From an uncultured Coriobacteriaceae bacterium (lineage in GTDB: Bacteria; Actinomycetota; Coriobacteriia; Coriobacteriales; Atopobiaceae): a DNA stretch of 43,906 bases. Shown here piece after piece: positions 15,352 through 23,055 of the stretch. The position numbers and the translations under genes are program-made. Position 1 is the first letter of the stretch; each line of letters starts with the position of its first letter. The DNA is taken from positions 1-43,906 of the forward strand of contig UWSJ01000004.1 in the NCBI GenBank assembly GCA_900549525.1, in the 5' to 3' direction. Below the pieces are notes generated by a model that was not told the DNA's origin, ran no database searches, and was given only the letters and a program-made list of their open reading frames with translations.

Positions 15352-15429
15352 AAAACTGCACTCTAGACGTACCTTGTTTGAGGCTCAACTGGGGTTTTGC
15401 GATAGCAGGTACGTAAATAGTGCAGTTTT
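15352..15429. repeat. 78-bp nested palindromic element in the TetR/EamA convergent gap
   Basis: Outer arms AAAACTGCACT (15352-15362) and AGTGCAGTTTT (15419-15429) are perfect. Inner arms ACGTACCT (15367-15374) and AGGTACGT (15407-15414) are also perfect, with a loop containing a G-run and T-run. Each outer arm ends in TTTT on the outgoing strand, so it could act as a bidirectional terminator for the converging genes. Its nested structure also fits a small repeat element. Bases 15430-15566 show nothing else. Confidence 0.6.
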
Positions 15430-15566
15430 ATGTGAGGCACCTCCCAACAAGGCCATTCAGACAAGCGCCCGCCACGCGCCCGAGCCCGCCACGCCCGAGG
15501 GGGGCACGCCAACCATCCAACCCCGGCCAGCCCGCCCCGTCGCGCCAGCCAGACGCCCCGCCGCAC

Positions 15567-16505
15567 CTACTTCCACACGGCCATGGCGGCAGTACCTGCA
15601 ACGATAAGCGTCAAGCCAACGGCGGCGCGGCCCGAGAGCCGCTCACCAAACGCGAGCCGCGCAAACGCCACCGACACGAGAATCGACAGCTTGTCGATCT
15701 GCACCACCACGCTCACCTGTCCCGTCTGCACCGCGTGGTAGTAGCAGAGCCATGAGGCTCCCGTCGCCAGGCCCGACAGCACGAGAAACGCAAGCTCGCT
15801 GCCGGACACGCTCCTCACCTGGGGCAACTTGCCGCGCCCCGTCACGATGCCCCACGCCATCGCGAGTACGACGCACGTGCGCAGCGCAGTGGCGAGATTT
15901 GAGTCGACGCCCTCGATACCCACCTTGGCGAGCAACGAGGTAAGCGACGCGAACAAGGCAGAGAGCACGGCATAGACGAGCCACGCCGGCGAGGTGGTCG
16001 AACCACGTGCCGCGCTGCGCGCCGCCGCGACCCCCGCGCCGCGCCCCACGGCGCCCGGCGCGGCCGAAGGCCCTGCCGTGCGCTTACGCACCATCAGCAG
16101 CGTGCCGACAAGAATCACCGCCGTCGCCCCGAGTTTCACGGGTAAATGCCCCGTCTCGCCGAACAGCACAATAGCAAGCAGCGTCGACAGCACGGCGCTC
16201 GACTTGTCGATGGGCACCACGCGGTCGACCTCGCCCACAGAAAGCGCCTTGAAGTAGCAGAGCCACGAGCCGCCCGTCGCCAGCCCCGACAGCGCGAGGA
16301 ACACGTACGAGCGAACCGAGATCCCCGCAAGCGCCGACGCGAGGTCGCCCGACGTGAGTGCGGCCATGACCCACGCAAACGCAAGCACCACGAGCGTGCG
16401 CAGCGCCGTCGCCACGTCGGAATCCGTCTCGCGGATGCCAAGCTTGGCAAGAATCGCCGTAAGCCCGGCGAACAAGGCCGACCCCACGGCCGCCGCAATC
16501 CACAT
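15567..16505 (-). CDS. EamA-type transporter made of two duplicated domains
   Basis: 312 residues from the ATG at 16505, where the first hydrophobic segment begins (MWIAAAVGSALFAGLTAILA); frames reaching to 16604 add a polar stretch unlike the family. The two halves are close copies. LTAILAKLGIRETDSDVATA and LTSLLAKVGIEGVDSNLATA correspond, as do LSGLATGGSWLCYFKALSVG and LSGLATGASWLCYYHAVQTG. Each half looks like a complete 140-residue single-EamA protein with about five membrane segments. They are joined by a Gly/Ala/Arg-rich linker near residues 144-168. Drug/metabolite transporters of this group export small metabolites; the substrate is unknown. It converges on the TetR gene. Confidence 0.88.
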   Translation of the reverse strand: MWIAAAVGSALFAGLTAILAKLGIRETDSDVATALRTLVVLAFAWVMAALTSGDLASALAGISVRSYVFLALSGLATGGSWLCYFKALSVGEVDRVVPIDKSSAVLSTLLAIVLFGETGHLPVKLGATAVILVGTLLMVRKRTAGPSAAPGAVGRGAGVAAARSAARGSTTSPAWLVYAVLSALFASLTSLLAKVGIEGVDSNLATALRTCVVLAMAWGIVTGRGKLPQVRSVSGSELAFLVLSGLATGASWLCYYHAVQTGQVSVVVQIDKLSILVSVAFARLAFGERLSGRAAVGLTLIVAGTAAMAVWK

Positions 16506-16734
16506 ACGCGCCCCCAGAACCGCCGCCCGCCTCTCGCGGGCTCCACGGTCATCAGCATAGCCGCTCAACGCGGCGCCAGGCATCGCCAAAGCCCTCGCAG
16601 CCAACGATGTAAGGACGCGTTACTGTGCGGACAAGCATGGGTTTTCCTGGGCCCGATATGGTTGGCGCCATCATCCGCAAGGCGCGAGACACCCAAACGA
16701 AGCCTCCGCACCGCCAGCCCAGGGAATCTCCAGG

Positions 16735-16839
16735 CAAGATGCCTTCTTCGCTTTCATCGACCAGTTTGGCTACGTCGCCGTGGCGGCGCTCATCCTCCTC
16801 GAGAACGTCTTCCCGCCCATCCCGAGGCCACAGCCAGCG
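16735..16839 (+). pseudogene. DedA-family membrane protein, N-terminal relic
   Basis: A plus-strand frame without a normal start reads DAFFAFIDQFGYVAVAALIL then LENVFPPIPRP. The phrase F-I-x-Q-F-G-Y and L-E-N-V-F-P-P-I-P is the N-terminal signature of DedA membrane proteins (next residues usually S-E). After IPRP the sequence turns into an Arg/Pro/His-rich frame with no membrane segments and runs into the end of the facing HAD gene. Only about 35 residues of roughly 200 remain. Bases 16506-16734 show nothing else recognisable. Confidence 0.6.
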
Positions 16840-16886
16840 CCACCGCGGCCGCACTACCACACGGGAACACCGCACGGCAGGCCGCA

Positions 16887-17693
16887 CTACCGCGCGAGCA
16901 GGTGCTCCAGCTCGCCCTCGACGCTCGTGCTGCGCTGGCAGCGGGGCGCGAGGTCGAGCATCGTGGGTGCGCAGGGGTCCATGAGATAGGGATGGCCCAC
17001 CGCGCCGAGCATCTCGCGGTCGTTCTCGGCATCGCCGAAGGCCGCCATGTCGGCAAGCGGCATGGCGAGCACAAGCCCCAGCACCGCGAGCGCAGACCCC
17101 TTGTTGACCCCGTTCATGAGCACGTCGATCCACTCGGTGCCCGAGGTCACCACCTTGCAGGTGTCGCCAAACCGGCGCTCGAAGTCCTGCCGAACCTCCT
17201 CGTTCTTCTCGGGACGCACCTGGAAGGCCACCTTGACGAGGGGCTCGGGGATGTCCTCGGGCTTCTCGACCGTCTCCACGTCGTTGCCCACCACCTTCGT
17301 GAGGTGGTCGTAGAAGGGCTGGTTGCCCGAGAGCACGTAGGCGCACCGCTCGCCCGACGCGATGAACTCGCAGTGGGGCGTGTCCATGGCCATGTGGCAC
17401 ACCGCAAGCGCAATGTCGCGCGGCATGACCACACGCACGAGGGTCTCGCCCTGCCACACCACAAGCGCCCCGTTCTCGCAGAGGTAGCCAATGCGGTCGG
17501 CCACCGGTGCGAAGAGCCTGCGAAGGCTTGCGTACTGACGGCCGCTCGCCGCGAGGAAAAGCGCGCCCGCGTCGCACACGCGCTCGATAAGGGGAAACGC
17601 CTCCGGGCGCACTCGCTTGATGCCGCCCGAAAGCAGCGTTCCGTCGAGGTCAGTCGCGACGAGGCGAATGCCGTCTGCAAGTCCTGTTGCCAT
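16887..17693 (-). CDS. Cof-type HAD-IIB family phosphatase
   Basis: 268 residues with all HAD motifs: motif I LVATDLDGTLLSGG near residue 11 (nucleophile Asp and Asp+2), motif II LAASGRQ near residue 47, the conserved Lys near NGVNKGSALAVLG, and motif IV MAAFGDAENDREMLG near residue 215. The cap inserted between motifs II and III is typical of the Cof/YbjI group, which removes phosphate from sugar phosphates or flavin precursors. AAGGA upstream supports the ATG. It is divergently arranged with the MFS transporter. The substrate cannot be read from sequence. Confidence 0.9.
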   Translation of the reverse strand: MATGLADGIRLVATDLDGTLLSGGIKRVRPEAFPLIERVCDAGALFLAASGRQYASLRRLFAPVADRIGYLCENGALVVWQGETLVRVVMPRDIALAVCHMAMDTPHCEFIASGERCAYVLSGNQPFYDHLTKVVGNDVETVEKPEDIPEPLVKVAFQVRPEKNEEVRQDFERRFGDTCKVVTSGTEWIDVLMNGVNKGSALAVLGLVLAMPLADMAAFGDAENDREMLGAVGHPYLMDPCAPTMLDLAPRCQRSTSVEGELEHLLAR

Positions 17694-17825
17694 GTGGGCG
17701 CGTCCTTCGCACGTTCTGGTTTGTCCTCTGGAAGTATAGTTGGAGATTGGCGCGGTTCCGTCTGGCGCCTGGCACCGCCCCGCAGTCCCACTCGGCAGCC
17801 CATCGACCGTCCAGAAGAGGCCCGC

Positions 17826-19013
17826 ATGCCAACCACCACCAGCCGCATGACCGTCAAGCAGCTCCTCCCCGTCGCAGGTATCACGCTCTCGGCGTTCATC
17901 CTCAATACCTCGGAGTTCATGCCCATCGGCCTGCTCACCGACATCTCACAGTCGCTTGGCATCTCCGAGGCCACCTGTGGCATCATGATCACGGTCTACG
18001 CCTGGGCCGTCATGGTGCTGTCGCTGCCGCTCATGATCTTCGCGAGCCGATTTAGGCCCAAGCAGCTCATGCTCGCCATCATCTCGGTGTTCGCGGCCGG
18101 GCAGTTCTGCTCGGCAGTGGCCCCGAGCTTCGTGGCGCTCGTGTTCGCCCGCCTGCTCGTGGCCTGCGCGCACGCCATCTTCTGGTCCGTCGCCTCGCCG
18201 TTCGCCGTGCGCGTCGTGGGCGAGGAGCACGGGCCGGTCGCCATCGGTCTCGTGGCCACGGGCACCTCGATCGCGATGATCTTCGGCATGCCGCTTGGCC
18301 GCATGGTGGGCCTGGCCGTGGGCTGGCGCATGACGTTCATGCTCGTAGGCATCGTGTCGGTCTGCGTGGTGGCCTACCTCGCCGCGATGTTCCCCTCCCT
18401 CGAGCGCGGCCAGCGCTTCACACTCGACAAGCTGCCGGGCCTCGCGCGCAACCGGGCCCTCATTGCCGTCTACGTCATCACGGTGCTCTTCGCCACCGCC
18501 TACTACACCGGCTACAGCTACATCGAGCCGTACCTCGGGCAGGTGGCGCACCTGTCGCCCGACCTCGTGACCGCTGCCCTCATGGTGTTTGGGGCGTTTG
18601 GCCTGCTGGGCAGCTGGCTGTTCTCGCGCCTGTACGAGCGCATGCGCGGCCGCTTCCTCACCGCGTCGGTTGCCGGCGTGGCCGGGCCGCTGCTGCTCCT
18701 GCTGGCGACGGGCCCAGTGCCGTGGCTCGCGTTCGTGCTGTGCTCCGTCTGGGGCATCTGCGCCACGGCCTTCAACGTGGCGTGCCAAGCCGAGGTCATC
18801 CACGTCACCGACGACGACTCGTCGGCCGTGGCGATGTCGGTGTTCTCGGGGCTGTTCAACCTGGGCATCGGCGCGGGCACGGCCATCGGCGGCGCAGTGA
18901 CGAGCAGCGTGGGCGTGGCGTACGTCGGCGTGGTCGGAGGGCTCATCGGCATGGTCGGCGTGGCGTGGTGCCTGCTCGCCCTGCTGCCTCGCCTGCGTCA
19001 CGTGACTCGCTAG
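17826..19013 (+). CDS. MFS transporter, sugar/drug efflux type (SotB/AraJ/YdhP-like)
   Basis: 395 residues with 12 hydrophobic segments. The ATG at 17826 follows AGAAGAGG. The first segment ends in AFILNTSEFMPIGLLTDIS, the N-T-x-E-F-x-P-x-G-L-L hallmark of the SotB/AraJ/YdhP efflux branch. Motif A-like loop sequence is weak (SRFRPKQLM), and VGWRMTFMLVGIVSV marks segment 6. These proteins export sugars, nucleosides or antibiotics. A longer frame reaching back to 16146 is a high-GC artefact over the HAD gene. It is followed by asnS on the same strand 122 bases later. Substrate unknown. Confidence 0.88.
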   Translation: MPTTTSRMTVKQLLPVAGITLSAFILNTSEFMPIGLLTDISQSLGISEATCGIMITVYAWAVMVLSLPLMIFASRFRPKQLMLAIISVFAAGQFCSAVAPSFVALVFARLLVACAHAIFWSVASPFAVRVVGEEHGPVAIGLVATGTSIAMIFGMPLGRMVGLAVGWRMTFMLVGIVSVCVVAYLAAMFPSLERGQRFTLDKLPGLARNRALIAVYVITVLFATAYYTGYSYIEPYLGQVAHLSPDLVTAALMVFGAFGLLGSWLFSRLYERMRGRFLTASVAGVAGPLLLLLATGPVPWLAFVLCSVWGICATAFNVACQAEVIHVTDDDSSAVAMSVFSGLFNLGIGAGTAIGGAVTSSVGVAYVGVVGGLIGMVGVAWCLLALLPRLRHVTR

Positions 19014-19135
19014 CGACACGGGCCGGGCACGGCGTCCAGGCGGCAGCGCGGGCCCCGGCGGCACCAACGCGCAAGCCCAAGCCGCCGCGGTATCATCACC
19101 TGTCGGAACAACCACGAAGCGCCCGAGGAGTGCCC

Positions 19136-20575
19136 ATGCAACGCACCAAGATCGCCCAGCTCTACGCAGACGCCGACGCGCTCGGCGGCAAGACCGTCAC
19201 CGTCGCCGGCTGGGTGCGCTCCGTCCGCGACATGAAGAACTTCGGTTTCGTCACGCTCAACGACGGCAGCTGCTTCCGCGACCTCCAGATCGTCATGAAC
19301 CGAGAGTCGCTCGCCAACTACGACGAGATCGCGCACCAGAACGTCTCCGCCGCGCTCATCGCCACCGGTACGCTCAAGCTCACGCCCGAAGCCAAGCAGC
19401 CCTTCGAGCTCACGGCCGAGACCATCACCGTCGAGGGCACGAGCGACCCCAGCTACCCGCTCCAGAAGAAGCGCGCCACGGTCGAGTTCCTCCGCACGCA
19501 GCAGCATCTCCGCCCGCGCACCAACCTCTTCCGCGCCGTCTTCCGCGTGAGGAGCGTCGCGGCCGCGAGTATCCACCGCTTCTTCCAGGACCGCGGCTTC
19601 TGCTACGTCAACACGCCCATCATCACGGCGAGCGACTGTGAGGGCGCCGGTGAGATGTTCCGCGTGACCTCCCTCGACCTCGCGCACGTGCCTCACGTGA
19701 CGCCCGAGCAGGCCGAGAAGAGCGGCGACAAGCTTGTCGCCGGCGACGTGGACTGGAGCCGGGACTTCTTCGGCAAGCCCGCGTCGCTCACCGTTTCGGG
19801 CCAGCTCAACGCCGAGAACTTCGCCATGGCCTTTGGCGACGTGTACACCTTTGGCCCAACGTTCCGCGCCGAGAACTCCAATACCACGCGTCATGCGGCC
19901 GAGTTCTGGATGGTAGAGCCCGAAATCGCCTTCGCCGACCTTGAGGACGACATGAACCTCGCCGAGGCGATGCTGCGATCCGTCATCTCCGACGTCATGG
20001 AGCGCTGCCCCGACGAGCTCGAGATGCTCAACAAGTTCGTGGACAAGGGCCTGCTCGAGCGTCTGCACCACGTGGCCACGAGCGACTTCGCGCGCGTTTC
20101 CTACACCGACGCCATCAAGATCCTCGAGGACGCCGTGGCGGCGGGCCACAAGTTTGACTACCCCGTGAGCTGGGGCATCGACCTGCAGACCGAGCACGAG
20201 CGCTACCTCACCGAACAGCACTTCAAGCTACCCACCTTCGTGACCGACTACCCGGCGGAGATCAAGGCGTTCTACATGCGCATGAACGACGACGGACGCA
20301 CGGTCGCCGCGGCGGACTGCCTCGTGCCGGGCATCGGAGAGATCATCGGCGGCTCACAGCGCGAGGAGCGCCTCGACGTGCTGGAGCGCCGCATCGCCGA
20401 GCTTGGGATGGACGCAAGCCAGTACCAGTACTACCTTGACCTGCGGCGTTATGGCACCTGCCGCCACGCCGGCTTTGGCCTGGGCTTCGAGCGCCTCGTG
20501 ATGTACCTCACGGGCGTGGGCAACATTCGCGACGTCCTGCCCCACCCGCGCACCGTGGGCAGCTGCGAGTTCTAG
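19136..20575 (+). CDS. asnS: Asparagine--tRNA ligase
   Basis: 479 residues, standard for AsnRS. The N-terminal OB-fold anticodon-binding domain spans roughly residues 1-115 (VAGWVRSVRDMKNFGFVTL; LNDGSCFRDLQIVM). The class II core follows: motif 1 near RVRSVAAASIHRFFQDRGF, motif 2 TFRAENSNTTRHAAEFWMVE near residue 242, motif 3 GFGLGFERLVMYLTG near the end. The T-R-H-x-x-E-F-W-M form and end PRTVGSCEF are AsnRS-like. ATG with GAGG upstream; a TATCAT hexamer at 19091-19096 may be its -10 box. It charges tRNA-Asn. Confidence 0.96.
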   Translation: MQRTKIAQLYADADALGGKTVTVAGWVRSVRDMKNFGFVTLNDGSCFRDLQIVMNRESLANYDEIAHQNVSAALIATGTLKLTPEAKQPFELTAETITVEGTSDPSYPLQKKRATVEFLRTQQHLRPRTNLFRAVFRVRSVAAASIHRFFQDRGFCYVNTPIITASDCEGAGEMFRVTSLDLAHVPHVTPEQAEKSGDKLVAGDVDWSRDFFGKPASLTVSGQLNAENFAMAFGDVYTFGPTFRAENSNTTRHAAEFWMVEPEIAFADLEDDMNLAEAMLRSVISDVMERCPDELEMLNKFVDKGLLERLHHVATSDFARVSYTDAIKILEDAVAAGHKFDYPVSWGIDLQTEHERYLTEQHFKLPTFVTDYPAEIKAFYMRMNDDGRTVAAADCLVPGIGEIIGGSQREERLDVLERRIAELGMDASQYQYYLDLRRYGTCRHAGFGLGFERLVMYLTGVGNIRDVLPHPRTVGSCEF

Positions 20576-20587
20576 CCGCCACGTTCT

Positions 20588-20672
20588 CGCCGTTTCTTAC
20601 CACGAAGGCCCCCAACTGTGCAAAATGCGCAATTGGGGCCTTCGTGGTAACGCTGAGGTGCCTAACGGTCGA
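20588..20672 (-). repeat. Palindromic element, copy 2 (inverted relative to 10338-10425)
   Basis: TTACCACGAAGGCCCC and GGGGCCTTCGTGGTAA form the arms (one bulged C) around a centre with TGTGCAAAATGCGCA. Read on the minus strand it has the same ordered blocks as the first copy: GGCACC-x-CAGCGTT, CCACGAAGG, TTGCGCATTT, CCTTCGTGG. It begins 13 bases after the asnS stop and could also act as its 3' hairpin, though no T-run follows. Confidence 0.65.
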
Positions 20673-20687
20673 GAAACGCACGGGGAT

Positions 20688-20716
20688 GGCGGGTTGGTGC
20701 CTGACCCCGAGCGACA
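20688..20716 (+). repeat. REP-like unit, copy near argD
   Basis: GGCGGGTTGGTGCC followed by TGACCCCGAGCGACA. It matches the right arm of the element at 27058-27086 at 26 of 29 positions. It lies 12 bases beyond the argD stop. Confidence 0.65.
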
Positions 20717-20728
20717 AGCGACACGGCG

Positions 20729-21988
20729 CTAGGCCAGGACGCCGGCCAGGATGTCGAAGAGGGCATCCACGTCCGCGCGGGTGCAGATCAACGGCGGGAG
20801 GAGACGCAGCGTGGTGGGACCGGTGGCGTTGATGACAGCCCCGGCGGCAAGCGCCTTGTTCACAAGCTCGTGAGCGTCGGGCAGACCCTCCTCCAGCTCC
20901 GCGCCGAGCATGAGGCCGAAGCCACGCACCTCCATCACGTGCGGCAGGGCCGCAAGCTTGGAGGCCAGGTAGGAGCCCACCTCGCGCACATGGTCGGCGT
21001 AGCCGTGGCCCGGCTTGCCCTCGGGTGCGTCGCCGGAGACGAGCTCCGTGAGCACGCACTCGGCCGCGGCACTCGCGAGCGGGCCACCGCCGAAGGTCGA
21101 GCCATGGTCGCCGGCGCGGAAAGCCTCCGAGACCTCGGCCTTCGCCACGCACGCGCCCATGGGAATGCCGCCGGCAACGGACTTGGCAAGCGTGAAGACG
21201 TCGGGCGTCACGTCGTAGTTCTGGAAACCAAGCGGCATGCCGGTGCGGAACAGGCCGCACTGCACCTCGTCGCAGATCATGAGCGCGCCGGCTTCATCGC
21301 ACAGGCGCCGCACCGCAGCCATGAACTCAGCGCTCATCGGGTGCACGCCGGACTCACCTTGAACGGGCTCGAGCATGACGGCGCAGATGCCCTTGCCACG
21401 CGCGGCGAAGACGGCCTCGAGCGCCTCGACGTCGTTGGCGTCGACGGCCACGAACCCACCGGGCAGCGGCTTGAACGGGTCCTGTGCCCAGCCCTGCATG
21501 GTGGCCGCGATGGTCTCCATCGTGCGGCCGTGGAAGCTCTTGTTGAGGCACACGATGTCGCAGCCGCCGTTGCCGCCACGCTTGGCCCACAGACGGGCGA
21601 GCTTGATGGCGCACTCGTTGGCCTCGGCACCAGAGTTGCCGAAGAACGTGCGCCAGGCCTGCGGCTCGTCCGGGGAGGCGTCGCGGGCCTCGCCGTCACC
21701 GGCGTTGGCGATCTGCGAGAGCAGCCGGGCCACTTCGCCGCGGTGCTCGATCTGAAAGTAGTTCGAGACGTGCAGGAGCTTGCCCGCCTGCTCGGCAATG
21801 GCGGCATCGAGCCTCGCGTTCTGGTACCCGAGGCAATTCACCGAGATGCCGGCGAGAAAGTCGAGGTAGTCGGTGCCCTTGTCGTCGGTGAGGTACATGC
21901 CGTGACCGCCCACAAACTCCACGGGGGCGCGGCCGAAGGTGTGCATCACGTAGGTGTCGTCGAGCCTCTTGGCCTCTTCGTAAGACAT
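20729..21988 (-). CDS. argD: Acetylornithine aminotransferase
   Basis: 419 residues from the ATG at 21988, with AAAGGA upstream. It is a class III PLP aminotransferase: FLAGISVNCLGYQNARLDAA near residue 45, the phosphate-binding TFFGNSGAEANECAIKLARL near residue 114, the Asp motif LMICDEVQCGLFRTG, and the PLP lysine in FTLAKSVAGGIPMGACVAK. It converts N-acetylglutamate semialdehyde to N-acetylornithine in arginine synthesis; some family members also serve lysine synthesis. It is last in the argCJBD operon, 68 bases after argB, and the position supports ArgD over ornithine or GABA aminotransferases. Confidence 0.95.
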   Translation of the reverse strand: MSYEEAKRLDDTYVMHTFGRAPVEFVGGHGMYLTDDKGTDYLDFLAGISVNCLGYQNARLDAAIAEQAGKLLHVSNYFQIEHRGEVARLLSQIANAGDGEARDASPDEPQAWRTFFGNSGAEANECAIKLARLWAKRGGNGGCDIVCLNKSFHGRTMETIAATMQGWAQDPFKPLPGGFVAVDANDVEALEAVFAARGKGICAVMLEPVQGESGVHPMSAEFMAAVRRLCDEAGALMICDEVQCGLFRTGMPLGFQNYDVTPDVFTLAKSVAGGIPMGACVAKAEVSEAFRAGDHGSTFGGGPLASAAAECVLTELVSGDAPEGKPGHGYADHVREVGSYLASKLAALPHVMEVRGFGLMLGAELEEGLPDAHELVNKALAAGAVINATGPTTLRLLPPLICTRADVDALFDILAGVLA

Positions 21989-22056
21989 GGAAGTCCTTTC
22001 CTGGTGTCGGGCTGACACGGGTCGGCCAGGAGCCGACCCGTGCCATCACGCCCCCG

Positions 22057-23010
22057 CTAGTTATTGACCGACAGGCGCGCAGCGAGGGTGCCGAGGGGAT
22101 GCGCGTCGTACTCGAGAGCCTCCTCGGTGGAGTGCATCGTGGTGCCCACGCCCTTGTCGGTGAGGAGCTCGAGCAGCAGCGAGTGCGGAATCTTGCCGTT
22201 GATGACGTGGCTGCGGAACACGCCGGCGTGCAGGGCGTAGCAGCAGCTCTGCAGCTTGGGAATCATGCCCGCATCCACGTCGCCCTTGGCGAGCATGGCC
22301 TCCATCTCGCGCAGGCTCATATTGGAGATGAGCGTCTCCTTGTCGTTGAAGTCGAGGTAGACGCCGTTGACATCCGTGAGGTAGATGACCTTGTGCGCGC
22401 CGATGGCCGCCGCCACGTGCCCGGCCGCGACGTCGGCGTTGACGTTGTAGTAGCCGCCGTCCTCGCCGATGCCCACCGTAGCCACCACGGGGATGTAGTC
22501 CATCTTCATGAGATTCTCGAGGTAGCCGGTGTTGACCTGCTCGATCTTACCCACGCGGCCCAGCTCCGGGTCGAGCGTGGAGCACATGAGCGTGCCCGCG
22601 TCGGCGCCGGAGACGCCCACGGCCAGGTTGCCGTGGCGGTTAATGCTGGCGACGAGGTCCTGGTTGACCTCGCCCACGAGCACCTGGCGCACCACGTCCA
22701 TGGCCTCAGGGGTGGTCACGCGCTGACCGTTCTTGAACTCCACGGGGAAGTTAAGCCGGTCGAACGCGCGGTTGATGGCCTTGCCGCCGCCGTGGACGAT
22801 GACCACGTTGACGCCCAGGATCTTGAGCAGCACGATGTCGCTCATGACGTCGCGCCTGAGCTCGGCGCTCTCCATGGCCGAGCCGCCGTACTTGATGACG
22901 ACGGTCTTGCCGGTGATGTTCTTGATCCACGGCAGGGCCTCGAACAGCACCTGACCCGCGCGCTCGTCGGGCAGCTTCGCGCGCCCATATGTCTCTGTTG
23001 CGAACTTCAT
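22057..23010 (-). CDS. argB: Acetylglutamate kinase
   Basis: 317 residues. Amino-acid kinase motifs: TVVIKYGGSAMESAEL near residue 35, VVIVHGGGKAINRAFDRLN, NLAVGVSGADAGTLMCST, and ATP-site sequence VIYLTDVNGVYLDF. Its N-terminal stretch before the kinase core (KLPDERAGQVLFEALPWIKN) fits the extra helix found in arginine-inhibited enzymes, so feedback inhibition is plausible. It phosphorylates N-acetylglutamate, the second step of arginine synthesis. It lies 45 bases after argJ with AGGAG in front. Confidence 0.95.
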   Translation of the reverse strand: MKFATETYGRAKLPDERAGQVLFEALPWIKNITGKTVVIKYGGSAMESAELRRDVMSDIVLLKILGVNVVIVHGGGKAINRAFDRLNFPVEFKNGQRVTTPEAMDVVRQVLVGEVNQDLVASINRHGNLAVGVSGADAGTLMCSTLDPELGRVGKIEQVNTGYLENLMKMDYIPVVATVGIGEDGGYYNVNADVAAGHVAAAIGAHKVIYLTDVNGVYLDFNDKETLISNMSLREMEAMLAKGDVDAGMIPKLQSCCYALHAGVFRSHVINGKIPHSLLLELLTDKGVGTTMHSTEEALEYDAHPLGTLAARLSVNN

Positions 23011-23055
23011 GCGTTGCTCCTGTTGTCAGCGGCGACCTTGTGCGGAGAGAGCGCC

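Noticed and set aside
16146..17825. Long N-terminal extension of the MFS transporter frame back to 16146
   Set aside because: It crosses the EamA and HAD genes on the other strand and lacks family features; the ATG at 17826 has a ribosome-binding site and the first membrane segment follows.
18722..19135. Extension of the asnS frame upstream into the MFS gene
   Set aside because: No OB-fold sequence there; the ATG at 19136 with GAGG starts the family N-terminus.
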